The notes below the pieces were generated by a model. It was given only the letters and a program-made list of their open reading frames with translations. It was not told where the DNA came from and made no database searches. Shown one piece after another: positions 1 to 6,327 of a stretch of 7,608 nucleotides of DNA (positions are counted from its first letter, which is position 1; each line of letters opens with the position of its first letter). This DNA is from an uncultured Chlorobiales bacterium (GTDB taxonomy: Bacteria; Bacteroidota; Chlorobiia; Chlorobiales; Thermochlorobacteraceae): contig CALGMC010000096.1 in NCBI GenBank assembly GCA_937959145.1, positions 1 through 7,608 of the forward strand, in the 5' to 3' direction. Position numbers and translations under genes: made by a program.

Positions 1-168
1 ACGCTTGAAGATGAATTTCAGATTGACAAAGCAATAGCGATTGGAAAGCGGTTGGTAAGCGACGAAGAATTTTACCGATATGTGGCAACTTACCCGAACG
101 GCAAAATGGCGCATCTGACCCACCAAGCCATGAAACAAAAACTATTAGCCATGCTCTTTAACCATTAA
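1..168 (+). CDS. C-terminal fragment of an unrecognised protein (5' end outside window)
   Basis: Frame 1 is open from the first base to a TAA at 166-168 and gives the last 55 residues of a protein that begins upstream of the window. The segment is mostly helical in character, with charged and hydrophobic residues alternating, a stretch reading KRLVSDEEFYRYVATYPNGK, and a basic-hydrophobic end (KQKLLAMLFNH). I see no signature motif and do not recognise the family. It ends 11 bases before the methyltransferase start on the same strand, so it is probably the upstream member of the same operon. A role in glycan or cell-surface biosynthesis would fit the neighbours but is only inferred. The open frame, the codon use and the tight spacing support it being real coding sequence. 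Confidence 0.7.
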   Translation, partial: TLEDEFQIDKAIAIGKRLVSDEEFYRYVATYPNGKMAHLTHQAMKQKLLAMLFNH

Positions 169-179
169 ACAACAAGTCA

Positions 180-890
180 ATGTTTAGAAAACGCTTTCAC
201 GAAAAATTTCAGCCGCCGTTTTCCGCACGCCACGTGCTCCCCTCTGCCTTAGCCTCGCTCGACGATGAACCTGCTAAACCCAGCGACCGCTTGATAGACC
301 TATCGCTAAGAGCGGCAAACCGCGCGCGCACCATTTCACTTTCCGAAGTAACCGCACGCATCAAAACCCCACCGTTCTACACCGATATTTGGCCCGGCGA
401 ACACTATCGACTGCTTGCCGCCTTCATAGACGAACTCAAACCCAAAACCGTTGTGGAAATCGGCACTGCGAGCGGACTGTCTGCGCTTGCAATGCTTAAA
501 TACTTACCGCAAGACGCAAAACTTTACACCTTCGACATTTTAGAGTGGGATAAATATCCTGAAACGCATTTTCTGCCAACCGATTTTGCAGATGGAAGAA
601 TGCACCAAATTATCGGCGATGTGGCGATACCCGAAGTGTTCAACAAACATTTGCCGCTCTTGCAAGAAACAGACTTCTTTTTCGTGGACGGACCGAAAGA
701 TGGAATTTTTGAGCGAAAATTTTTGAACGCATTGTCCGAAGTGAAACTGCCAAAAGAACCCTTGCTCGTCTTTGACGATGTGCGCGTTTGGAATATGCTG
801 GATATTTGGCGGCACGTCTCTAAACCAAAACTCGACATCACCTCTTTCGGGCATTGGTCAGGAACAGGAATCATTCATTGGACAGCATAG
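180..890 (+). CDS. Class I SAM-dependent methyltransferase (Methyltransf_24-like)
   Basis: A 236-residue protein with the Rossmann-type methyltransferase core. Motif I, the SAM-binding glycine loop, is VVEIGTASGLSAL at residues 91-103. The strand ending in YTFDI (117-121) supplies an acidic residue suited to the ribose hydroxyls. FFFVDGPKDG (166-175) matches the motif IV region, and VFDDV (197-201) is the paired-acid strand seen in small-molecule O-methyltransferase-like proteins. The first 65 residues are a basic, less conserved extension. The family transfers a methyl group from S-adenosylmethionine, often to a hydroxyl of a sugar or small molecule; the acceptor here cannot be read from sequence. 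No signal peptide is seen, so it should be cytoplasmic. The ATG at 180 is the first in frame and lies 11 bases after the previous stop, without a clear Shine-Dalgarno. The next gene starts 2 bases after its stop, which suggests coupled expression with a glycosyltransferase-like protein and hence a glycan-methylating role (inference). Confidence 0.85.
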   Translation: MFRKRFHEKFQPPFSARHVLPSALASLDDEPAKPSDRLIDLSLRAANRARTISLSEVTARIKTPPFYTDIWPGEHYRLLAAFIDELKPKTVVEIGTASGLSALAMLKYLPQDAKLYTFDILEWDKYPETHFLPTDFADGRMHQIIGDVAIPEVFNKHLPLLQETDFFFVDGPKDGIFERKFLNALSEVKLPKEPLLVFDDVRVWNMLDIWRHVSKPKLDITSFGHWSGTGIIHWTA

Positions 891-892
891 CC

Positions 893-1891
893 ATGAAAAT
901 CCTCTACTTCACATCGCCCGACCCAGACAACCTACAAGACGCCTACCTGCACGGCTTACGAATGCTCTTTGGCGCAGACCTTGTCGACTATCCAAAAAAA
1001 GAAGTGATGTATAAGGGCTGGAACGCGCGACCACATACAGAAATGTATGCGCGCTTATTCACCCTTTGGCGCACATTAGACGACATTCCTGTGGATAGAA
1101 CCGACATCGACAGTCGACTTCGAAAAGGATATTACGACCTTGTCATCTTTGGCTCTATCGAGCGGACACTGCCGTTTTACAACTTTTATCTGCCGTATCT
1201 CAACTTCAAAAAAACGATTCTACTTGAAGGAGAAGATAGCCGCGGGTTGAATCCACGATGGGCACGCAAATTCATGTTCTTCAAACGCGAACTGCAATCC
1301 AAAGCAAGTTATTACTACAACTATAAACTGATTCCGAAGTTTATCTACAAGCGCGTCTCGCTACACCGTAATGTGCTGCCGATTTCTTTTGCGATTCCAA
1401 AAGAAAAAATTACGACGGGCATATCGCTTTCACATAAAACCAAACTTTTCCCGTCTCATATTGTTGATGGGGAATTACGAGAGCACCCCAAAGTGAAAGC
1501 CTTTGCAAAAAACACAGATAACACAACTCACGTCTTTGACAACGAGCAAGCGTATTACCAAGATTTGAAATGCTCTAAATTTGGGATTACAACAAAGCGC
1601 GGCGGGTGGGATTGCCTACGGCACTATGAAATCGCCGCAAACGGTGCCGTAATATGCTTCCGCAACCTGCACGAAAAAGAGCCGCTCAGTGCGCCACACG
1701 GCTTGAACGAAACGAACTGCATTCCTTACACTTCTGCGGATAGCCTTCTCGAGCATATCGAGAAACTCTCTGACGATGCGTATCACGCCTTGCTATCTGA
1801 AGGCTACAAGTGGATTTGGTCGCAAACAACAGAGGTTAAGGCATCGGACATGCTCGAGAGAGCGTTCAACTTTTGGAAAGAGAACGCTTGA
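893..1891 (+). CDS. Glycosyltransferase-like protein of uncertain family
   Basis: A 332-residue protein when started at the ATG at 893. A TTG at 854 would add 13 residues overlapping the methyltransferase, but the ATG gives MKILYFTSPDPDN, a typical first beta-strand of a Rossmann-like domain, and sits 2 bases after the upstream stop. The N-terminal half has a second strand, YYDLVIFGSIER (80-91), and an aromatic-basic middle section (about 125-160). The C-terminal half contains KRGGWDCLRHYEIAANGAV (235-253). This resembles the nucleotide-sugar-binding segment of GT-B/CgeB-like glycosyltransferases, where a GG, an Arg and an acidic residue precede an 'A-x-G-A-V' turn. It is followed by an alpha-helical tail (about 283-330). 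There is no signal peptide or membrane segment. The substrate is unknown. The context (methyltransferase immediately upstream) suggests transfer or recognition of a sugar in surface glycan assembly. The assignment rests on one motif region, so a related uncharacterised family remains possible. Confidence 0.6.
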   Translation: MKILYFTSPDPDNLQDAYLHGLRMLFGADLVDYPKKEVMYKGWNARPHTEMYARLFTLWRTLDDIPVDRTDIDSRLRKGYYDLVIFGSIERTLPFYNFYLPYLNFKKTILLEGEDSRGLNPRWARKFMFFKRELQSKASYYYNYKLIPKFIYKRVSLHRNVLPISFAIPKEKITTGISLSHKTKLFPSHIVDGELREHPKVKAFAKNTDNTTHVFDNEQAYYQDLKCSKFGITTKRGGWDCLRHYEIAANGAVICFRNLHEKEPLSAPHGLNETNCIPYTSADSLLEHIEKLSDDAYHALLSEGYKWIWSQTTEVKASDMLERAFNFWKENA

Positions 1892-1915
1892 AGAAAAGCA
1901 CCGAATCGAAATCGC

Positions 1916-2416
1916 TTACTTTGCTTCTTCAAACACCAGCGAAGCAGAATTCATGCAGTAGCGAAGTCCTGTTGGCGTTTCGGGAGCGTCGTCAAAAACA
2001 TGCCCTAAGTGCGCATCGCATCGTGAGCAATGAACTTCAATGCGCGTCATGAACATGCTCTTATCGACCGACGTGCCAATCGCATCGTCGCTTATAGGCT
2101 TGTAGAACGAAGGCCAGCCCGTTCCTGAATCGAACTTCGTTTCCGAACTAAACAACACTTGTCCGCAGCAGACGCATTTGTAAATCCCTTTCTTTTTATT
2201 GTTCCAATACTTGTTCGTGAAAGGAAGTTCTGTGCCGTGTTTGCGCGTAACGCGATACTGTTCGGCGGTCAGTTGCTTTTTCCACTCTTCGTCAGTTTTG
2301 ACGACCTTGCGCGAAGTTGTTTGGTCCATTGTTGGATTGGGTTTGTTTTGCGAAGCGGCTTGATTGCAAGAGTAAGCAAAGAGAACCGCAAAAGTTATGA
2401 ACACTGTTTTCCACAT
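1916..2416 (-). CDS. msrB: Peptide-methionine (R)-S-oxide reductase MsrB, probable lipoprotein
   Basis: A 166-residue protein that reduces methionine-R-sulfoxide in proteins. Residues 1-17 form a short hydrophobic signal ending in FAYSC, a lipobox-like site with Cys17 as the likely lipid anchor, so the enzyme should act outside the cytoplasm and repair oxidised envelope proteins. The SelR domain covers about 42-165. The zinc site is Cys81/Cys84 (in CVCCG) and Cys130/Cys133 (in CSRC). FDSGTGWPSF (95-104) and HLGHVF (136-141) are family hallmarks, and the catalytic Cys154 lies in RYCMNS. In many bacterial MsrBs the GWPSF motif is preceded by Cys (SGCGWPSF), the resolving residue. Here it is Thr99, so this is a one-Cys form that needs another thiol for recycling. 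Cys83 inside the zinc motif is an extra, non-canonical cysteine. The gene converges on the glycosyltransferase-like gene with a 24-base gap. The ATG at 2416 is chosen because it starts the signal peptide. Confidence 0.93.
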   Translation of the reverse strand: MWKTVFITFAVLFAYSCNQAASQNKPNPTMDQTTSRKVVKTDEEWKKQLTAEQYRVTRKHGTELPFTNKYWNNKKKGIYKCVCCGQVLFSSETKFDSGTGWPSFYKPISDDAIGTSVDKSMFMTRIEVHCSRCDAHLGHVFDDAPETPTGLRYCMNSASLVFEEAK

Positions 2417-2438
2417 CGTTGATGATATTTATTGACGA

Positions 2439-2467
2439 AACATAAAAGCCATGCTCAAACATTCCAA
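2439..2467 (-). promoter_or_regulatory. Possible sigma70-like promoter for msrB
   Basis: On the minus strand, TTGGAA (2467-2462) and TATGTT (2444-2439) are separated by 17 bases, with the -10-like hexamer 22 bases upstream of the msrB ATG. Each hexamer matches the sigma70 consensus at four of six positions. The spacing and placement are right, but the match is modest and promoter rules in this phylum can differ, so this is a weak call. Confidence 0.22.
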
Positions 2468-2533
2468 GTTCAAAGGATTATCGCTATTTTCATGGGCTTT
2501 AAGCATATCACCAATTTCAAACCGTTTTTAGAA

Positions 2534-2884
2534 ATGAATTCTATCGTATTAGTTTATGGTGCACTGCTCGTGGTGCTTGGCATTGTGGGCTATGTGCAAT
2601 CGGGCAGTCCGACCTCGTTTATTGGCAGTGCGGCGGGCGTTGTGGTGCTGGTGGGCGGCTACTTAATGCAATCGCAAGCGTGGGGAAAGTGGCTCTGCCT
2701 TGTCGGCGCAGTATTGATTTTGGGTGGCATCGGCGCACGCATGCCCGGTCTGATTCAAAAACTCTCTTCGGGCGAAGAGACGCTCGGCGGCGCGTGGGTG
2801 CGCCTGACGATGGTTGCGCTGTCGGTGTTGTTCGTCGTTTATTTCTTTATCGGAATGAAATCGCAAAGCGAATCCGCCTCGTGA
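2534..2884 (+). CDS. Small TMEM14/UPF0136-like membrane protein
   Basis: A 116-residue, strongly hydrophobic protein. It has segments at about 3-20, 28-44, 51-67 and 89-107 that look membrane-spanning. The motif YGALLVVLGIVGYVQSGSP near the N terminus, followed by a Ser/Gly-rich second helix, resembles the TMEM14/UPF0136 family. Members are small multi-helix membrane proteins; the bacterial ones have no established function. The frame is open further upstream, with a TTG at 2432 and an ATG at 2492. I chose the ATG at 2534 because it places the first helix at the N terminus as in the family, and because the extra residues are polar and lie over the likely msrB promoter region. The last residues (KSQSESAS) are a short polar tail. 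The gene is divergent from msrB and 70 bases ahead of the next gene on the same strand, so co-transcription with that gene is possible. Confidence 0.75.
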   Translation: MNSIVLVYGALLVVLGIVGYVQSGSPTSFIGSAAGVVVLVGGYLMQSQAWGKWLCLVGAVLILGGIGARMPGLIQKLSSGEETLGGAWVRLTMVALSVLFVVYFFIGMKSQSESAS

Positions 2885-2954
2885 AACTTAGGTGGACGCG
2901 CACTCGTTTCGAGTTTTAAGACAACTGTGAAACTCTTCTTCAACTCTTTGAGCC

Positions 2955-3506
2955 ATGAAAAAAGTTATTTTCATTTTCGCTTTGGTTGTGCTGTTCAACA
3001 TTAGTGCATCGGCGCAATTTCAAAAAGATATTCCGAGCCAATCCATTCAATCGTCGCAAACGATTTTCGCAACGCCTTCCGAATTTTCAATCGGCAGTAT
3101 GATTGGAAACATCTTCGACGACCAGCACTTCCAAATGAATCACTCCTACACGCTTTCTTACAACTCAATGCTCGGAAATACGACGGGCGAATATGTCAAT
3201 ACGATGATGTATAAGTTTGATGCGCCCGTGATGATTCGTGCTGACATCGGCGTGATGCACCAACCTTTCGGCGCGTCTCAACGCCAACTGCAATACGGCT
3301 TTGGACAAAACGATTTTTCAGGCGTGTATCTCAAAAATGCGCAAATCCTTTGGCAACCGACAAAAAACATGACGGTTTCAGCCGCCTATCAACAAGTGCC
3401 GCCCGGTCAGTGGTTTAATCAAATGGGATTCTGGGGCTGGGGCGGTGGATTCAATCGCTTTGGAGGCGGATTCGGCGGCGCATCAATGTGGCAAATGGAG
3501 CGATAA
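2955..3506 (+). CDS. Secreted or outer-membrane protein of unknown function with Gly/Trp-rich tail
   Basis: A 183-residue protein with a clear Sec signal peptide (MKKVIFIFALVVLFNISASA, probable cleavage after residue 20 before Gln21). Residues 21-57 are Ser/Gln-rich. Residues 58-148 show alternating polar and hydrophobic residues typical of antiparallel beta-strands: HSYTLSYNSM, TMMYKFDAPVMIRADIGVM, VYLKNAQILWQP, MTVSAAYQQV. This fits a small or partial outer-membrane beta-barrel. The C terminus (154-183) is low complexity, rich in Gly, Trp, Phe and Met (FWGWGGGFNRFGGGFGG). I associate proteins of this build with Chlorobi/Ignavibacteria-type genomes, where they are annotated as hypothetical, but I cannot verify this here. 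The start is the ATG that opens the signal peptide; no Shine-Dalgarno is visible. The gene ends 30 bases before an intrinsic terminator and converges on the TonB receptor gene. Function unknown. Confidence 0.8.
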   Translation: MKKVIFIFALVVLFNISASAQFQKDIPSQSIQSSQTIFATPSEFSIGSMIGNIFDDQHFQMNHSYTLSYNSMLGNTTGEYVNTMMYKFDAPVMIRADIGVMHQPFGASQRQLQYGFGQNDFSGVYLKNAQILWQPTKNMTVSAAYQQVPPGQWFNQMGFWGWGGGFNRFGGGFGGASMWQMER

Positions 3507-3536
3507 AAACGAGATTGTATTGAGCGTTGAAATCAG

Positions 3537-3566
3537 GGGCGGGTCTAAACTCGCCCTTTTTCTTTT
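3537..3566 (+). terminator. Intrinsic terminator after the secreted-protein gene
   Basis: An 8-bp stem (GGGCGGGT at 3537-3544 with ACTCGCCC at 3549-3556, one G-U pair) closes a CTAA loop and is followed by TTTTTCTTTT (3557-3566). The GC-rich stem and T-tract are a good rho-independent terminator for plus-strand transcription leaving the gene that ends at 3506. On the minus strand the hairpin is not followed by a T-tract, so it probably does not serve the TonB receptor gene. Confidence 0.85.
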
Positions 3567-3590
3567 GGTGAATCGGTGAAGCACAGCGCA

Positions 3591-6176
3591 TCAGAACACG
3601 GCACTAATGCCGAGCGTCGGAATGAGCGGAAGCATGTCAGTTTGTTCGCGTGCGAGAACGGGCAGTCGTCCGTTTGGAACATCGCGGCGGTCTTCGACAT
3701 CGTAGCGGTATCCAATCACGTTGCTTCGGTTGTAGGCGTTAATCACATCGAGATAAAACTCCCATCGTCCGCCCCAGAACTGTGTTTTAGCGGTCAAGCG
3801 AATATCCAATCGGTGGTAGGCGGGCAGACGTTCAGAATTCAAATTTTCTTCGCCGCCATAATCCAAGTTGAACAGCACTCTGCCGCGTGCGTCGGTTACA
3901 ATTTGAGGCACGCCGTCTTCGTTTGGCGCAATGCGCGGCGAGGCGGCAATAGCAGGCGTAATCGGGAAGCCACTTCCATATCGCCAACGAATGCCTAAGT
4001 CGAGCCAACTGTTGAGGCGAATGTTGCCGACAAGGTTAATCGTGTGGCGTTGGTCGAAGTTGAACGGAATGCGCAGTCCATCGCGCTCACGGTAGGCAAA
4101 GGCAAGGGCGTAACTTGCCCAACCGCTGAATCGGTCTTGCTGGCTCGTCATTTTCTTTTCAAGAAGCATCTCGATGCCGTAGGCAGAGCCTTCGCCTTCA
4201 TTGACGGGATTTGGAGTGAGAACAGATTGAAACGAAGAAGTCGGCGCGCTCCAATTTCTACGGTCTGAAGCCCAGCCGCCTAAGTAGTTCGATTGGAAGA
4301 CTTCTTGCAGTTCACGCTGTTGGATAATCAAGCGATTAAAATCTTTGAAATAAACTTCGCCGCGAAATTGCCATTCGGCGTTGAGCCAACGGTCGAGACC
4401 TAAAACATAGTGAATGGCTTGTTCGGCTTGTAGGCGTTGCAAAGTTCCGGGTTGGGTTAAATCGAAGAACGCCGTTTGGTCGATGAGTTTTTCGTAGCCC
4501 GGCGATTGCCGATAAATGCCCCACGCGCCACGAATAGTCGTGATGGGATTGATAGCAAGCGAGAAGTTAAAGCGCGGCGAGAGGTAGGCTTTTTGAATCA
4601 CGTCGTAGTAATCGAAGCGCAAGCCGGGTTGAAGATACAGCCGTTTTGGAATCGCTTCCCATCGGTCTTGAATGAAGGCGTGAGAGCGCACGTAGGTTTC
4701 GGATTGTCCGATGCTTTGATTGAGCGGCAAGGCACTGAAACGCGGATTGCCTTGTTGCGCACGGAGCAAGGCGGCAGTGGCTTCATCGGCTTCGAGCAAG
4801 AGTTCAAATGTTGTTTCCATCACATCAACGCCTGCGCCCATCTCGATAAGGTGGCGATTGTATCGCTTTGAAAGTTCATCGCGGAGCGTCCATTTCGTAA
4901 ATGAAAAGTAGGAATTAGAGCGAAGGTTGATAGAAGCAAGCGTTGCAGGATTGATGAGACTATCTTGTGCGACATCATCTAAAAACGCATTGCTGTAATT
5001 AAGCCTATCGATAAACGAGCCGCCAAAACGCGAGTCGCCGCTGTTGCGATACCACGAGGCAATCAATTTGTTCAAACTGCGCGAACTGGGTTGATGATGC
5101 CAAGCAATTCCAACTAAATCGTTGTTTGTGGTATTGCCAACGCTGACGCTATCAGGCTGTTCGTTGCTACGCTGTGCTGTGAGCACATTAACGGCGTCGC
5201 GCCCATAAACACCTGTAAGAATGAGATAATTTGTTGGATTGAGTTCGAGAAAAAAGCGCGTTTGAAAGTCGGTGAAGTTAGGAAACGCCGTATTGTTATC
5301 GACCCGACCTGTGCTTCGCAGAATCGGTCCGACAATCAAGTCATAGTAGGTGCGCCGCGCCGACATAATCCACGAGCCGTTGAGGGTGAAGGGCGATTTA
5401 CCTTCCACAATGATATTCGCATCCGTGATGTTCATATCAAATTGCGTTTGAACCGCTACATCGCGCGAGCCATTCCGATTGCCAACATCAAGCACGGCTG
5501 AAAGTCTATCGCCATATTTTGCAGGAAATCCGCCTGTAATCAAACTCACATCGGCGACGGTTTCAGGATTGAACATGCTCACCGTGCCATAAAGCCGATA
5601 CGGATTGAACACTTCGATATCATCAATAACCATCAAATTTTGGTCAGGACCAGAGCCACGAATGAAGAGTTGCGATGAAAAATCGTTTTGCGCTAAAACG
5701 CCGGGAATGGCTTGCAAAGAACGCATGATGTCTTCCAAACCGCCTGCAAGAATTTTGCTTTGTCGGGGCGTGATTTTATAGACGCTGGTGCGCACATCTT
5801 CTTGCGGTTGGCGCGTGGCATCGGCAATGACTTGCACTTCTTGGGATTGAATCGCCCTCTCGCGCAGTTCAAAATTGAGAACGAGCGTTTTGCCTTTTTC
5901 AACATCGTGCGCTTCCTCGATGTCTTCGTAGCCGATGAGGGAAACTTTGACGATGTAGTCGCCTGCGGGAACATTAGAAATCGTGTAGTTTCCATTAACA
6001 TCAGAAATCGCGCCGTATTGTGTTTTGTCGAGACGAATGACGGCACCTGTAAGCGGCTCGCGTGTTTTTTCATCGACAACTTTCCCGCGAATTGTGCCGA
6101 CACCTTGCGCCAAAAGCGAGTGAGAGAGCAAAAGCAAAACGAATGCGGTTATGAAAGTAATGCGAGAGCAAAACAT
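3591..6176 (-). CDS. TonB-dependent outer-membrane receptor with carboxypeptidase-regulatory-like domain
   Basis: A protein of 861 residues from the ATG at 6176. A GTG at 6206 would add 10 residues ahead of the signal peptide and is less likely. The signal peptide is residues 1-24, ending LLAQ. Residues about 27-106 form a CarboxypepD_reg-like beta-sandwich (GTIRGKVVDEKTREPLTGA; SDVNGNYTISNVPAGDY). Residues about 125-233 form the TonB plug, with LQAIPGV (154-160), FIRGSGPDQNLMVIDD (171-186) and GGFPAKYGDRLSAVLD (215-230). The remainder is a large beta-barrel of alternating aromatic strands that ends in Phe (LGISAVF), as outer-membrane barrels do. Receptors of this class import large or scarce ligands across the outer membrane using TonB-ExbBD energy. 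The ligand cannot be deduced. No SusD-like lipoprotein is adjacent and the length is below that of typical SusC proteins, so a polysaccharide-utilisation role is not supported. No TonB/ExbBD genes are in view. Confidence 0.93.
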   Translation of the reverse strand: MFCSRITFITAFVLLLLSHSLLAQGVGTIRGKVVDEKTREPLTGAVIRLDKTQYGAISDVNGNYTISNVPAGDYIVKVSLIGYEDIEEAHDVEKGKTLVLNFELRERAIQSQEVQVIADATRQPQEDVRTSVYKITPRQSKILAGGLEDIMRSLQAIPGVLAQNDFSSQLFIRGSGPDQNLMVIDDIEVFNPYRLYGTVSMFNPETVADVSLITGGFPAKYGDRLSAVLDVGNRNGSRDVAVQTQFDMNITDANIIVEGKSPFTLNGSWIMSARRTYYDLIVGPILRSTGRVDNNTAFPNFTDFQTRFFLELNPTNYLILTGVYGRDAVNVLTAQRSNEQPDSVSVGNTTNNDLVGIAWHHQPSSRSLNKLIASWYRNSGDSRFGGSFIDRLNYSNAFLDDVAQDSLINPATLASINLRSNSYFSFTKWTLRDELSKRYNRHLIEMGAGVDVMETTFELLLEADEATAALLRAQQGNPRFSALPLNQSIGQSETYVRSHAFIQDRWEAIPKRLYLQPGLRFDYYDVIQKAYLSPRFNFSLAINPITTIRGAWGIYRQSPGYEKLIDQTAFFDLTQPGTLQRLQAEQAIHYVLGLDRWLNAEWQFRGEVYFKDFNRLIIQQRELQEVFQSNYLGGWASDRRNWSAPTSSFQSVLTPNPVNEGEGSAYGIEMLLEKKMTSQQDRFSGWASYALAFAYRERDGLRIPFNFDQRHTINLVGNIRLNSWLDLGIRWRYGSGFPITPAIAASPRIAPNEDGVPQIVTDARGRVLFNLDYGGEENLNSERLPAYHRLDIRLTAKTQFWGGRWEFYLDVINAYNRSNVIGYRYDVEDRRDVPNGRLPVLAREQTDMLPLIPTLGISAVF

Positions 6177-6327
6177 AGCAACATGAACAAATTGATTACG
6201 AATCACCGATAGAATTAAGATGGTTCAATAGAGCGCGCGCAGAAGAATTAACGCACTTCAAAACCGAGAACAGAGATGAGGCGTTCCAAAAGAAGAAAAA
6301 GGGAAAACTTTGGTTACAAACCGTTGG

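Noticed and set aside
524..874. Minus-strand open frames of about 105-115 codons opposite the methyltransferase gene
   Set aside because: They lie entirely within a well-supported coding gene on the other strand, encode no recognisable motif, and are Ser/Lys-rich or Cys/Phe-rich in the way antisense shadows are.
1884..1894. 11-base exact repeat (ACGCTTGAAGA) also present at 1-11
   Set aside because: It is short, lies in different reading contexts, and its flanking bases diverge at once. There is no sign of a mobile element or attachment site; chance is sufficient.
2902..2917. Small hairpin ACTCG-TTT-CGAGT followed by TTT between the TMEM14-like and secreted-protein genes
   Set aside because: The stem is only 5 bp with a 3-base T-run, too weak to call as a terminator; it could occur by chance.
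3576..3998. Plus-strand open frames opposite the TonB receptor (also near 4476-4871 and 5712-6212)
   Set aside because: The minus strand here carries a continuous 861-residue receptor with clear domain motifs. The opposite frames show no family features and are explained by its codon composition.
6177..6327. 151-base gap between the helicase stop and the TonB receptor ATG, examined for a promoter, terminator or regulatory motif on the minus strand
   Set aside because: I found no convincing -35/-10 pair, Bacteroidota-type TTTG/TAnnTTTG pair, or stem with T-tract. It is pyrimidine-rich on the minus strand and must hold the receptor's leader, but no site could be defended.
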